A DNA stretch of 64,000 bases from JBAZUK01 sp041661445 (GCA_041661445.1 JBAZUK010000001.1:248001-312000); one strand, 5' to 3'. Positions 52,393 to 62,197 are shown, counted from the stretch's first letter. Made by a program: numbers and translations. Notes: generated by a model from the letters alone, not told the origin.

Positions 52393-53595
52393 ATGAAAAT
52401 ACTTAAATTCGGACATGTTTTAGGAGGGGCTTTTTTAGTTGCCGGCACATCAATTGGCGCAGGCATGCTGGCGCTTCCTGTTATCAGCTCTTTAGGAGGT
52501 TTTTTTCCTTCTTTATTCATCTACCTCTTTTCCTGGATAATAATGACTATTACCGGATTATTATTTTTAGAGATTTCATTAGACATGAACAAGGATTCAA
52601 ATATCATATCCATGGCTGATAGATTTCTTGGCAAAAGCGGAAAGGTTTTTAGCTGGATCATTTATTTGTTTTTGTTCTATTGCCTTGAGGTTGCTTATAT
52701 TTCAAACGGCGGAGAATTGGTAAATAATGTATTTAATACACTTTCATTGAATAGCTGCATATTTATCTTTACGCTTTTGTTTGGATTTTTTGTGTATGTG
52801 GGGACATGGGCGGTTGACAGGATAAATATTGTTCTGATATTTGGGCTTGCCGTTTCCTATTTTCTTTTTGTTTTTTTAGGAATAAAACATGTTGATGTTT
52901 CCAATCTTTTTGTTTTTAACTCCAAATATGCAATTTATTCATTTCCAATCATTTTGATTTCCTTTGGATATCAGGGAATGATTCCATCTTTAACTTATTA
53001 CATGAAGAAAGATTATAAAAAAGTCCGTATGTCGATTCTGCTTGGGACAAGTATTGCATTTTTTATATATCTTTTATGGGAATTTCTGATTCTTGGAATA
53101 ATTCCGATAGAAGGAAAAAACGGATTAAAGGAAGCTTTGCTGCAGAACAAAGATGCAATTGAACCTTTGAGATATTATACAAAAATTAAATCGGTTTATT
53201 ACATAGGAAGATTTTTTGGATTTTTTGCTATTACAACTTCATTTTTAGGCGTATCTCTCGGCCTTTTTGATTTTATTGCAGATGGATTTAAAATTCATAA
53301 AAAAGGAATGAATAAAATACTTATCGCCCTGATTACCTTTTTGCCTCCTTTAACTATTACTTATTTGAATCCTCATATTTTTATTACTGCTTTAAATTAT
53401 GCCGGTGGAGTCGGGGGAGCTTTGCTTTTAATATTTTTGCCAGCTTTATTTGTTTTCTCAAAAAGATATATAAAAAAAGAAAAATCAACTTTTCAGGTTT
53501 TTGGCGGCAAACCTTTATTAATATTTATCTTTGTTTTTGTTTTTTTTCTTATCCTGATGCAGATATTTCAGCAGATAATTAATTTTGCAGCTTGA
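52393..53595 (+). CDS. tyrP: Aromatic amino acid permease (TyrP/Mtr family)
   Basis: 400 residues with about 11 membrane segments. Signature GGAFLVAGTSIGAGMLALPVIS at positions 11-32 and FLEISLDM belong to the hydroxy/aromatic amino acid permease family (tyrosine/tryptophan symport). Chlamydiae usually have one or two tyrP genes. It is followed after 32 bases by dsbA on the same strand, so tyrP-dsbA-dsbB may be one transcript. Confidence 0.9.
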   Translation: MKILKFGHVLGGAFLVAGTSIGAGMLALPVISSLGGFFPSLFIYLFSWIIMTITGLLFLEISLDMNKDSNIISMADRFLGKSGKVFSWIIYLFLFYCLEVAYISNGGELVNNVFNTLSLNSCIFIFTLLFGFFVYVGTWAVDRINIVLIFGLAVSYFLFVFLGIKHVDVSNLFVFNSKYAIYSFPIILISFGYQGMIPSLTYYMKKDYKKVRMSILLGTSIAFFIYLLWEFLILGIIPIEGKNGLKEALLQNKDAIEPLRYYTKIKSVYYIGRFFGFFAITTSFLGVSLGLFDFIADGFKIHKKGMNKILIALITFLPPLTITYLNPHIFITALNYAGGVGGALLLIFLPALFVFSKRYIKKEKSTFQVFGGKPLLIFIFVFVFFLILMQIFQQIINFAA

Positions 53596-53627
53596 AGATT
53601 TATCTTATTTCATATATTTATAAATTT

Positions 53628-54251
53628 ATGAAAAAAGATATTGATAAGCCTTTAGTTTTAATTACTGCATTTATTTTCAGTATTATTTTATTTATAATTT
53701 TTTCAATAGACCTATTCTACCCTAAAAAATTAGATACTGAAAATGCCCTTAGGTTCGGAAATAATAATTCATCGATCAAAATAGTGGTTTTTGAGGATTT
53801 CAAATGTAAATACTGCAAGGACTATATTAATAAGATTTTCCCTCAGATTGAGACTTACATAAATGATAATAAAATTTCATATAGCATTGTCCCTCTTGCA
53901 TATATCTATGGCTCCCAGCCGATAGCAAGCGCTGCAATTTCTGTCTATGAACTTAATAAATCTAAATTTTTTGAGTTCTTAAGAATAATTTCAGATAAAA
54001 AAACTTTTTTAGATTCAAAACAGGATTTAATGGATGTTGCCAGGAATCTGGATGGAATCAATTTAAATATTTATAAGGATTTTATCGATAAGGACGTTTT
54101 TAAAGAATACCTTAAGAACAATCTGCTCTATGCAAAAAAAACAATGAAAGGCCAGATTGAGGTTCCTTCAATTTATTTGAATGGCAAGAAAGTATCAATG
54201 CATAAGCTCAAGCTTTTAATTGATGCTAAATTGAAAAAGGATTCCAATTAA
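53628..54251 (+). CDS. dsbA: DsbA-family thiol:disulfide oxidoreductase, membrane-anchored
   Basis: 207 residues from ATG 53628; the in-frame TTG at 53592 lies inside tyrP. A membrane segment at about 12-30 (VLITAFIFSIILFIIFSIDL) has no obvious cleavage site, so it is likely an anchor. Thioredoxin fold: VVFEDFKCKYCKDYINK with active-site CKYC (about 64-67) and cis-proline at QIEVPSIYLNG. Introduces disulfides into exported proteins; in chlamydiae these would include the cross-linked outer-membrane complex. One-base overlap with dsbB. Confidence 0.9.
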   Translation: MKKDIDKPLVLITAFIFSIILFIIFSIDLFYPKKLDTENALRFGNNNSSIKIVVFEDFKCKYCKDYINKIFPQIETYINDNKISYSIVPLAYIYGSQPIASAAISVYELNKSKFFEFLRIISDKKTFLDSKQDLMDVARNLDGINLNIYKDFIDKDVFKEYLKNNLLYAKKTMKGQIEVPSIYLNGKKVSMHKLKLLIDAKLKKDSN

Positions 54252-54682
54252 TGAAAAAAATAATTAAGAATTACGGCCTTTATTTTGCCTGGATGATTTC
54301 ATTAGTTGCTACATTAGGCAGTTTGTTCGCATCTGAGGTTTTAGGGTTAAAGCCTTGTCCTTTCTGCTGGTACCAAAGAGTGTTTATGTTTCCGCTGGCA
54401 ATAATTTTAGGATTGGCAGCCTATCATAGAAATAAGAGTATTATATCATACATTATCCTGCTGCCAGTAATAGGAGCTTTTATCGCTCTAATTCAATCCT
54501 TGGTTTCATTTTTTCATCTTTCAGCCTCTTTTTGCGGGAATGAATGTATCCAGGGCAATGTTAAGTTATTTGGATTTTTAGATTTATCAATCCTTAGTTT
54601 TTTAGGATTCGCGGCAATATTTCTTTTGCTTCTATATACGAAAAAATTTGAGTTTGAGAAAACAAAAAAAAGAAAAAAATAA
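54251..54682 (+). CDS. dsbB: Disulfide bond formation protein DsbB
   Basis: 143 residues with four membrane segments. First cysteine pair CPFC in LKPCPFCWYQRVFMFP (about 37-40), and second periplasmic pair in ASFCGNECIQG, matching the two redox pairs of DsbB/BdbC. It re-oxidises DsbA and passes electrons to quinone. Starts within the dsbA stop codon. Quinone dependence is notable beside the anaerobic-type nifJ, because another electron acceptor than oxygen would be needed. Confidence 0.93.
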   Translation: MKKIIKNYGLYFAWMISLVATLGSLFASEVLGLKPCPFCWYQRVFMFPLAIILGLAAYHRNKSIISYIILLPVIGAFIALIQSLVSFFHLSASFCGNECIQGNVKLFGFLDLSILSFLGFAAIFLLLLYTKKFEFEKTKKRKK

Positions 54683-54799
54683 AAAGCTTATTTTAAATTT
54701 TTTTTAATATTCTAATTTTTTCTAATTTTTTAATTTTTAAAAATTAAAAAAATTGCTTTAATTTTACTTTAATTTTTTAATTAAAAAGGATGATTGGTA

Positions 54800-56083
54800 A
54801 TGTTTAAAAAAATATTCATTTGCGCTGTTTTCTTATTTAGCTGTTTAAATGCTGCAATAAATTGGAGCGATCCAATAAACCTCTCGCCAAATTATAATTC
54901 GTCTAATATAAAAATTGCGATTAATAATCTAACCGGTGAAGCTAGCGCCGTATGGCAGCTATTTGATGGTCAAACAACTATTATTCAATATTCTTATAGT
55001 TCAAATTCCTTGCAGAATTGGTCAGAGCCGGTTAATTTAACACTAGCTACTGAAAAAGCTGAGATGCCGAAAATAGTAATCACCTCTGCAGGGACTGTTG
55101 TTGTAGTTTTTAGAAAGTTTGATGATGATAATGGTTATTACAGAATAGTTCAGACCAATTCATCTGATAATATAAATTGGTCGAATCAAGTTTATATATC
55201 TGAGGCTATGGGACATGGCAATAATGTTGAAATTGGTCTAATACCATCCGATGATGCAGTTGTAGTATATGTTGTTGATAATCAAATTAGACTGACCCAG
55301 AGCTCAAATAATTTTCAAGATTGGTCTGCTGCTGTTGTTTTGTCAGAAGAAAATTTAATTGCATCAGATCCTTTTATTCAAATTAATAGCGCGGGTGAAG
55401 CAATTGTTATTTGGAAAGAATTTAATTGGATTAATAATTATATTGTAGAATCTAATAGTTCAAATAATATCACCAATTGGACTACTCCCATTAATTTATC
55501 AGGGGAAAATTTAGATGTTTTGGAGCACAAAATTATCCCCAATGGTTCTGATGTAATAATAGTCTTCTCTAAATTTAATGGATTTCATTTGATTATTAAC
55601 GAAGTTCATAGTTTTAATAATCTGAATAACTGGTCATCTCCTATTAATTTATCTGATCCCGATTATGATTCTTGCTGTCCTGGTATTATTTCAATAAGCG
55701 GGGAAGCTTTGGTTGTTTGGAAGATATCTAATGCAATTGGCGATAATCTGCAAATAACTCAAAGTTCAAACGGATTGCAAAATTGGACTGTTCCAAAAAA
55801 TTTAGACAATTTGGAAGGTGTTTTTTACACCCCTACAATTTGCTTAATAAATAATACTGAAGCATTACTAGCCTGGAGAAAAGCTGAAGAAAATAATCTA
55901 ATCGTGCAATGTTCTTATAGTTCAGATGGATTGCAAAATTGGTCAAATCCAATAAACTTATCAGATTCAGGAACTGATAGTTTTGAAAATAATTTGAGCT
56001 CAGATAATAATGCAAATATTATTGCATATTGGATTAAATATATTAATTCTAAATTAATTTTTCAGCTAAGACATTCAATGTAA
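54800..56083 (+). CDS. Exported beta-propeller-like repeat protein
   Basis: 427 residues from ATG 54800 (TTG two codons upstream not needed). Signal peptide MFKKIFICAVFLFSCLNA. The mature part is eight copies of a ~50-residue unit with NWS-PINLS: NWSDPINLS, NWSEPVNLT, NWSNQVYIS, DWSAAVVLS, NWTTPINLS, NWSSPINLS, NWTVPKNLD, NWSNPINLS. Each unit has ...GEA-VVWK... strands, like sialidase/BNR-type or PKD-neighbouring propellers. The aspartate-box itself (SxDxGxTW) is degenerate (S-n-LQNW). A closed 7-8-bladed propeller exposed outside the inner membrane is inferred. No catalytic residues identified. Confidence 0.7.
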   Translation: MFKKIFICAVFLFSCLNAAINWSDPINLSPNYNSSNIKIAINNLTGEASAVWQLFDGQTTIIQYSYSSNSLQNWSEPVNLTLATEKAEMPKIVITSAGTVVVVFRKFDDDNGYYRIVQTNSSDNINWSNQVYISEAMGHGNNVEIGLIPSDDAVVVYVVDNQIRLTQSSNNFQDWSAAVVLSEENLIASDPFIQINSAGEAIVIWKEFNWINNYIVESNSSNNITNWTTPINLSGENLDVLEHKIIPNGSDVIIVFSKFNGFHLIINEVHSFNNLNNWSSPINLSDPDYDSCCPGIISISGEALVVWKISNAIGDNLQITQSSNGLQNWTVPKNLDNLEGVFYTPTICLINNTEALLAWRKAEENNLIVQCSYSSDGLQNWSNPINLSDSGTDSFENNLSSDNNANIIAYWIKYINSKLIFQLRHSM

Positions 56084-56473
56084 AAAAACATATTTTTTTT
56101 ATCAAAATATAGCTAGGAGATCAATTGGAATAATAAGATCTTCTAATAAGTTATATGAAAAATAGATGTTAGTTACAGCCTCTTTGAAAGCTCTAATGCT
56201 TGGAATTTAGCTAAAGCATATCGGGGGTTAGAAATGTAACATTTTAATATTTGAAAGGACAACTTGTAGAAATTTCACATATATGGATAAAAATTAAATA
56301 AAAAGCTTCGCTTTTTGTAAATCTAGGTTTTTTTGTTCTAGATGTCATAGCAGAATTCCAACTATTGAAGTATAACTATAACTAAGACTTTACTAAGGTA
56401 AATTTCTAATTAAAATTAATTTTATAGATAAATATTTTAATTTTTTTTATATGTAAATATAACAGGTTAAAAG
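56084..56473. other. Intergenic region
   Basis: 390 AT-rich bases before the TPS locus. A weak stem AAAAAGC/GCTTTTT (56300-56306 with 56310-56316) might terminate the propeller gene. No gene recognised. Confidence 0.5.
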
Positions 56474-56698
56474 ATGTATAATAAATTATTAATTATTTTT
56501 TTATTAACTATTACTATTTGTTTTTCTGGTGAAATAAAGCGCAGGTCTTTAGTTTTTACAAATAATTTTAAGGAATTTTTAAAAGATATCATAACTAAAA
56601 GAATTGATTTTATAGGATTTTCTTCATTTGATAATGCTGAATTTATAAGATCAAAAGTATATTCGGAAATTCAATCGAACGTTTATTTGGAATTTTGA
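56474..56698 (+). CDS. Small exported protein upstream of TPS gene, possibly a remnant
   Basis: 74 residues with an AGGTTAAAAG-preceded ATG. Signal peptide MYNKLLIIFLLTITICFSG, then about 55 residues (FKEFLKDIITKRIDFIGFSS...) with no recognised domain. It ends one base before the ATG of the large TPS protein, so the two are translated together. In two-partner secretion the gene in this position is often the TpsB pore; this could be a shrunken remnant of one or an unrelated accessory factor. The sequence does not clearly show a POTRA domain. Confidence 0.45.
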   Translation: MYNKLLIIFLLTITICFSGEIKRRSLVFTNNFKEFLKDIITKRIDFIGFSSFDNAEFIRSKVYSEIQSNVYLEF

Positions 56699-56699
56699 T

Positions 56700-59600
56700 A
56701 TGAGAGCACTAAAGTTTTTGTTCATCATAATTCCTTGTTTTTTAAGCGCTAATCCAACAGGAGAGGATGTTGTCCACGGAAGTGCAGTTTTTTCAAGAGA
56801 AGATAACAGCCTAATAATAAATCAGAAAACAGATAAGACAATAATTAACTGGAACGATTTTTCAATAAGCGGAAATGAAATAACAAGATTTGTTCAGCCA
56901 TCAAAAACTTCAACAGCATTAAACCGAGTAATAGGGAATGAGATTTCAAAAATATATGGAAATCTAGAGAGTAATGGCAAGATTTATTTAATAAATCAAA
57001 AGGGCATTTTAATAGGTCCAAATGGAAAAATAAACACCAATGGGTTTGTAGCATCAACACTTGATCTAGAAGATAGCGAATTTATTAATGGAAAAGATCT
57101 GCATTTTGTATCAGATTTGCAATCATTCATTCAAAACTTTGGAACAATAGAAGGTTTGGATGGCGAAGTAATCTTAATAGCTCCGTTTATAGAAAACCAA
57201 GGAACTATCAAAGCAAAAAATGAGAAAGCGGCACTGCTTGCATCAAATGATGTTTTATTAAAAGAAGAAGGATCTAATTTTTTGGTTAAAAGCGACTGTT
57301 TTATTGATAACAAGGGAACAATAGAAGCTGTAGAAATAGAGCTAAAAGCATCAAATGGCAATATCTATTCACTTGCGATTAATCAAGAAGGAATAATTAA
57401 AGCTCGAGGCATTGAAGAAAAAAAAGGAAGAGTTTTCTTGATTGCTGATGGAAAAATGGAAGTGGCCGGAAAAATCACTTCAAAAAGCGATAATGGTGGA
57501 GTAATTCATATACTAGCTGATGAAATATATATCAAGGAAGGAGCGACAATTGATTCATCATCGGATAATAATGGAGGAGAGATTTTAATCGGTGGAGATT
57601 TTCAAGGTAATAACCCGCAAATAAAAAATGCTAAAATCCTGCAAACTGCTAAAACCGCTACAATTGAAGCAAGCGCTTTCAAGAAAGGCAATGGCGGAAA
57701 AATAATTTTTTGGTCAGATGATCTTAATTTATATGAAGGAAATACTTTTGCAAAAGGTGGAGAGATATCAGGGAATGGAGGATTTGTTGAGGTCTCATGT
57801 AAAAAAGATCTTGAGTTTAGAGGAATGGTAAGCACTTTAGCCAGCAATGGAAAAACTGGATCTCTTTTGTTAGATCCTTCTGATATTACAATTAGCACAA
57901 CATCTCCAAGTTCTCCCGCTTTTATTCCACCTATATATGACCCAGCTACGAGCCCTGCTAATCTATGGGTAACGGATCTTAATAATGCATTAGTAGGAAA
58001 TGATGTTACAATACAAACAACGAGTGGCACAGGCGGTTCAGGGATAATATCAATACAGAATAATGTTGGAATATCTTGGAGCACTAATCATAGCTTAACT
58101 ATTTTAGCTGATAAAAATATATTATTTCAACCAGGGGGAGCTCCAACAATTACTCATAATGCTGCTAGTGGTCAGCTTACTTTAACGGCAAATGGAACTG
58201 GAAGCGGCGGATATCATGGAATTAATTTGCAAACTTTAAAAATTAATTCGACTTCCAGCGATATTATTTCAATAAATGGTACTGGAGGAACTTCTGGAAG
58301 TAATTATGGACTTTCTTTTACAAATACTACAATTTCAGCCGCCGGTGATATACAAATAACCGGAATTGGAAACTCAATCAGCAGCAATTCTCAGGGAATA
58401 CATTTTGTCACTTCTTCCATCAGCTCTACATCAGGATCTATCACTTTTAATGGCACATCTGGTCCTGGAACTACAACTTGTTATGGTATTGCTATATATC
58501 AAAGTAATCCTGGTTTTATTACAAATGGAGGGGTTTACGCCAATGGTACAATAACGATTAATGGAATATCTCATGGAAGTGGAACATCTGGATATGGGTC
58601 ATATATTTATGATTCTATAGTGCAATCTACTGGAGGAGGAAATATTTCTGTTACAGGAACCGGTTCGGGAACAACAGGAGCTGGAATATATATAGATGTT
58701 TCTTCAACAAATATTTCAACGGCAGGAACTATGTCTTTTACAGGAACTGGTTCGGGAACTGAAAACGGCATACATTTTTTGAATGGAACCATTCAAGGAA
58801 GTGATAATTCAGATATAATTCTTACTGGAAGTGCACCCGTTGGAAATGACATTAATCTTTTGAGTTCATCAAAAATTATTAATTCAACAGGATCGATTTC
58901 GTTATTTAATGATACTTATTCATATGGATCAGCTACTAATTTTCAAACATCAGGAGCCTTAAATATTTCGCCTCTATTATCTTCAGATTCAATAGGTGTC
59001 GGAGATTCGGCAGCAGGAACACTTACTATTTCAAATGCAACGTTACAATTAATATCTACAAATGTCGGTTCTGTTAATGTTGGATATCCAAATGGCACAC
59101 ATACATCTCAGGTAGGAGGAATTACAACGGCACTATCAAAAGATTTAACGGTATATGGACAAATAATATCTACGGTTGGAAACATTAACATTGGAACTAA
59201 AACTTTAAATCTAGATATAGGATCTGCTTCTGCAGGAAGTTGCACTATCAATAATCATGCATATACTATAGCATTAGGCACTTTTAATATTAATGGGCTA
59301 ACAGCATTTGATCATGTTTTAAACATGTCAAATGGAGGAAATAATACTTGGATAATTACTGCAGCGAATTCTGGTAGTATTTCTTCTACATCATATACTG
59401 GAAATATTAATTTTATTGGAATGAGGAATCTTGAAGGCGGAAGCGGAAATGACATATTTAACATTCAGACGGGTGGAAGCATAAATAGTTTAACTTTTGC
59501 AAGCGGAACAACAAAAGAGTTAAATTACTCAGGTTATGGCTCTGCGATATCGGTTAATTTACAGACTCCAGATGCTACAGGAATAACGACAATAACAGAT

Positions 59601-62036
59601 ATAGCAAATATTACAGATATTGTCGGAGATGCAACCTTATTTGGATCAATAACAGGACAAAACAGCGGAACAACAACATGGACGATAAATGGATCCAACC
59701 AGGGAAATGTCAGCAACAGTGGTGGGTTAAATAGTGATTTTTCAAATATCAATACATTGATAGGCGGAAGCGGAAATGACATATTTGACATTCAGACAGC
59801 CGGAAGCATAAATAGTTTAACTTTTGGAAGCGGGATAACAAAGGAGTTAAATTACTCAGGTTATGGCTCTGCGATATCGATTAATTTACAGACGCCAAAT
59901 GCGACGGGAATAACGACAATAACAGATATAGCAAATATCACTGATATTGTCGGAGATACAACCTTATTTGGATCAATAACAGGACAAAACAGCGGAACAA
60001 CAACATGGACGATAAATGGATCCAACCAGGGAAATATCAGCAACAGTGGTGGGTTAAATAGTGATTTTTCAAATATCAATACATTGATAGGCGGAAGCGG
60101 AAATGATATATTTGACATTCAGACAGGTGGAAGCATAAATAGTTTAACTTTTGGAAGCGGAACAACAAAAGAATTAAATTACTCAGGTTATGGCTCTGCG
60201 ATATCGATTAATTTACAGACACCAGATGCAACGGGAATAACGACAATAACAGATATAGCAAATATCACAGATATTGTTGGAGATGCAACCTTATTTGGAA
60301 CGATAACAGGACAAAATAGCGGAACAACAACATGGACGATAAATGGATCCAACCAGGGAAACATCAGCAACAGCGGAGGATTAAATAGTGATTTTTCAAA
60401 TATCAATACACTGATAGGCGGAAGCGGGGACGATATTTTTAATGTTGAATCTACAGGAAGTTTAAATAGTATTACTCTTGGAACAGGAACTAATAGTTTA
60501 AATATGATGACAGGAGCTGGAACGATTAGTACGGTAAATGGAGGTGGCACTGATAGTTATGACTTGATGGGCGGAACTATAACAAACTTAATTGCGGGAC
60601 CTGGAAATGATAACTTTACGATGGCTGGAACAAATATAGGAGGTTTATTAGATGGTGGATCTGGAAATAATACATTAATAATTCCTAGTTCAAATAATAC
60701 CTGGAATATAACTGGAAATAATTCAGGAAATATTTTGAGCGGAATAGCTGGGAATTTTAATTTTATTCAAATCCAGAATTTAGTTGGCGGAAGCGGGAAT
60801 GACATATTTGACATTCAAACAACCGGAAGCATAAATAGTTTAACTTTTGGAAGCGGAACAACAAAAGAATTAAATTACTCAGGTTATGGCTCTGCGATAT
60901 CGATTAATTTACAGACACCAGATGCGACGGGAATAACGACAATAACAGATATAGCAAATATCACAGATATTGTTGGAGATGCAACCTTATTTGGATCGAT
61001 AACAGGACAAAATAGCGGAACAACAACATGGACGATAAATGGATCCAACCAGGGAAACATCAGCAACAGCGGAGGATTAAATAGTGATTTTTCAAATATC
61101 AATACACTGATAGGCGGAAGCGGGGACGATATTTTTAATGTTGAATCTACAGGAAGTTTAAATAGCATTACCCTTGGAACAGGAACTAATAGTTTAAATA
61201 TGATGACAGGAGCAGGAACGATTAGTACGGTAAATGGAGGTGGTACTGATAGTTATGACCTGATGGGCGGAACAATAACAAACTTAATTGCTGGCCCTGG
61301 AAATGATAACTTTACGATGGCTGGAACAACTATAGGAGGTTTATTAGATGGGGGATCTGGAAATAATACATTAATAATACCTAGTTCAAATAATACCTGG
61401 AATATAACTGGAAATAATTCAGGAAATATTTTGAGCGGAATAGCCGGGAATTTTAATTTTATTCAAATTCAGAATTTAGTTGGTGGAATAGGTGATGATA
61501 CTTTTCAGCTTTCAGGAGGAACTATTTCTACGATCAATGGCGGATCATCAGGAAATAATACCCTTATAGCGGATAATATAAATAACATTTGGAATATTTT
61601 AGATAATAATAAAGGTAATATAAATAATTCGATTTCTTTTGAGAATATTCAAAATTTAACAGGAGGAAATCAAAGTGATATTTTTATTTTAACAAATCAA
61701 AAAGGAATATCAGGAATTATTGATGGAGGCAATTCTCCTATACCCATTAATACTTTAGATTATTCAAATTATACAACACCTGTTCGGGTGAATTTAATAG
61801 CCGGAACAGCAACAAATATTGGTCATATAATCAATATTCAAGCTTTTATTCTGCCTTCAATTTTTATTAAAAAATATTTTACGATATTGGAAATAAGTTA
61901 TGACTTAAATAATATTTATCTAGATAAATATGACTATGTATTTGATAACCATAAAAGATTTTATATCAAGTTAAACACGATATTATCTAACAAACTTTTT
62001 TTAAATCACCTTATCAATTCAATGTTAAAAAAATAG
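56700..62036 (+). CDS. Two-partner-secretion exoprotein (TpsA, FHA-type) with tandem RTX-like repeats
   Basis: 1778 residues. Signal peptide MRALKFLFIIIPCFLSA, then a TPS (haemagglutination activity) domain: DVVHGSAVFSREDN, NQKTDKTIINWNDFSI, FVQPSKTSTALNRVIGNEIS, IYGNLESNGKIYLINQKGI and GFVASTLDL, all classic. Residues about 120-400 are the beta-helix continuation, ending SLLLDPSDITIST. The middle is Gly/Ser/Thr-rich beta-helix. From about 913 to 1594 come six long repeats, each opening with an RTX-like G-G-S-G-(N/D)-D-I-F. The last ~60 residues are charged and unlike the rest. No autotransporter barrel, so a separate TpsB pore is needed and none is in the window. Likely surface adhesin. Confidence 0.88.
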   Translation: MRALKFLFIIIPCFLSANPTGEDVVHGSAVFSREDNSLIINQKTDKTIINWNDFSISGNEITRFVQPSKTSTALNRVIGNEISKIYGNLESNGKIYLINQKGILIGPNGKINTNGFVASTLDLEDSEFINGKDLHFVSDLQSFIQNFGTIEGLDGEVILIAPFIENQGTIKAKNEKAALLASNDVLLKEEGSNFLVKSDCFIDNKGTIEAVEIELKASNGNIYSLAINQEGIIKARGIEEKKGRVFLIADGKMEVAGKITSKSDNGGVIHILADEIYIKEGATIDSSSDNNGGEILIGGDFQGNNPQIKNAKILQTAKTATIEASAFKKGNGGKIIFWSDDLNLYEGNTFAKGGEISGNGGFVEVSCKKDLEFRGMVSTLASNGKTGSLLLDPSDITISTTSPSSPAFIPPIYDPATSPANLWVTDLNNALVGNDVTIQTTSGTGGSGIISIQNNVGISWSTNHSLTILADKNILFQPGGAPTITHNAASGQLTLTANGTGSGGYHGINLQTLKINSTSSDIISINGTGGTSGSNYGLSFTNTTISAAGDIQITGIGNSISSNSQGIHFVTSSISSTSGSITFNGTSGPGTTTCYGIAIYQSNPGFITNGGVYANGTITINGISHGSGTSGYGSYIYDSIVQSTGGGNISVTGTGSGTTGAGIYIDVSSTNISTAGTMSFTGTGSGTENGIHFLNGTIQGSDNSDIILTGSAPVGNDINLLSSSKIINSTGSISLFNDTYSYGSATNFQTSGALNISPLLSSDSIGVGDSAAGTLTISNATLQLISTNVGSVNVGYPNGTHTSQVGGITTALSKDLTVYGQIISTVGNINIGTKTLNLDIGSASAGSCTINNHAYTIALGTFNINGLTAFDHVLNMSNGGNNTWIITAANSGSISSTSYTGNINFIGMRNLEGGSGNDIFNIQTGGSINSLTFASGTTKELNYSGYGSAISVNLQTPDATGITTITDIANITDIVGDATLFGSITGQNSGTTTWTINGSNQGNVSNSGGLNSDFSNINTLIGGSGNDIFDIQTAGSINSLTFGSGITKELNYSGYGSAISINLQTPNATGITTITDIANITDIVGDTTLFGSITGQNSGTTTWTINGSNQGNISNSGGLNSDFSNINTLIGGSGNDIFDIQTGGSINSLTFGSGTTKELNYSGYGSAISINLQTPDATGITTITDIANITDIVGDATLFGTITGQNSGTTTWTINGSNQGNISNSGGLNSDFSNINTLIGGSGDDIFNVESTGSLNSITLGTGTNSLNMMTGAGTISTVNGGGTDSYDLMGGTITNLIAGPGNDNFTMAGTNIGGLLDGGSGNNTLIIPSSNNTWNITGNNSGNILSGIAGNFNFIQIQNLVGGSGNDIFDIQTTGSINSLTFGSGTTKELNYSGYGSAISINLQTPDATGITTITDIANITDIVGDATLFGSITGQNSGTTTWTINGSNQGNISNSGGLNSDFSNINTLIGGSGDDIFNVESTGSLNSITLGTGTNSLNMMTGAGTISTVNGGGTDSYDLMGGTITNLIAGPGNDNFTMAGTTIGGLLDGGSGNNTLIIPSSNNTWNITGNNSGNILSGIAGNFNFIQIQNLVGGIGDDTFQLSGGTISTINGGSSGNNTLIADNINNIWNILDNNKGNINNSISFENIQNLTGGNQSDIFILTNQKGISGIIDGGNSPIPINTLDYSNYTTPVRVNLIAGTATNIGHIINIQAFILPSIFIKKYFTILEISYDLNNIYLDKYDYVFDNHKRFYIKLNTILSNKLFLNHLINSMLKK
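59436..61481 (+). repeat. Higher-order tandem repeats inside the TPS gene (A-A-A-B-A-B)
   Basis: Unit A is 327 bp and starts at 59436, 59763, 60090 and 60786; unit B is 369 bp and starts at 60417 and 61113. All boundaries share GGCGG at the Gly-Gly codons. Thus the 696-bp pair A+B at 60090-60785 is duplicated at 60786-61481 with only a few visible base differences. All lengths are multiples of three, so the frame is kept. Confidence 0.95.
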
Positions 62037-62197
62037 CTAAATCTAGATAGAGAGTATCCAAAAACTCAAGTCCATTTTTTGATTTTATAAAATTTTTTTT
62101 GTTTTTTCATTTTTAGTTTTTATTTTTTACAGTTGATAAAAATATGCATTTTATTAAAATGCAAAAAAAGGGATTTAAATTAAAAAAAGGAAAAATC

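Noticed and set aside
54700..54790. Terminator or regulatory hairpin in the A/T-only stretch after dsbB
   Set aside because: Self-complementarity here arises from runs of A and T and cannot be told from base composition.
56474..56698. Intact TpsB transporter gene
   Set aside because: Only 74 residues, no POTRA or barrel; at most a remnant.
59534..61168. Four similar minus-strand open frames of 85-120 residues (at 59534, 59861, 60188, 60884) as a gene family
   Set aside because: They are the antisense shadow of the 327-bp repeats in the TPS gene; their similarity follows from the repeats and they have no ribosome sites.
59436..61481. CRISPR array
   Set aside because: Repeats are contiguous 327/369-bp coding units without spacers; no short direct repeats with regular unique spacers were seen anywhere in the window.
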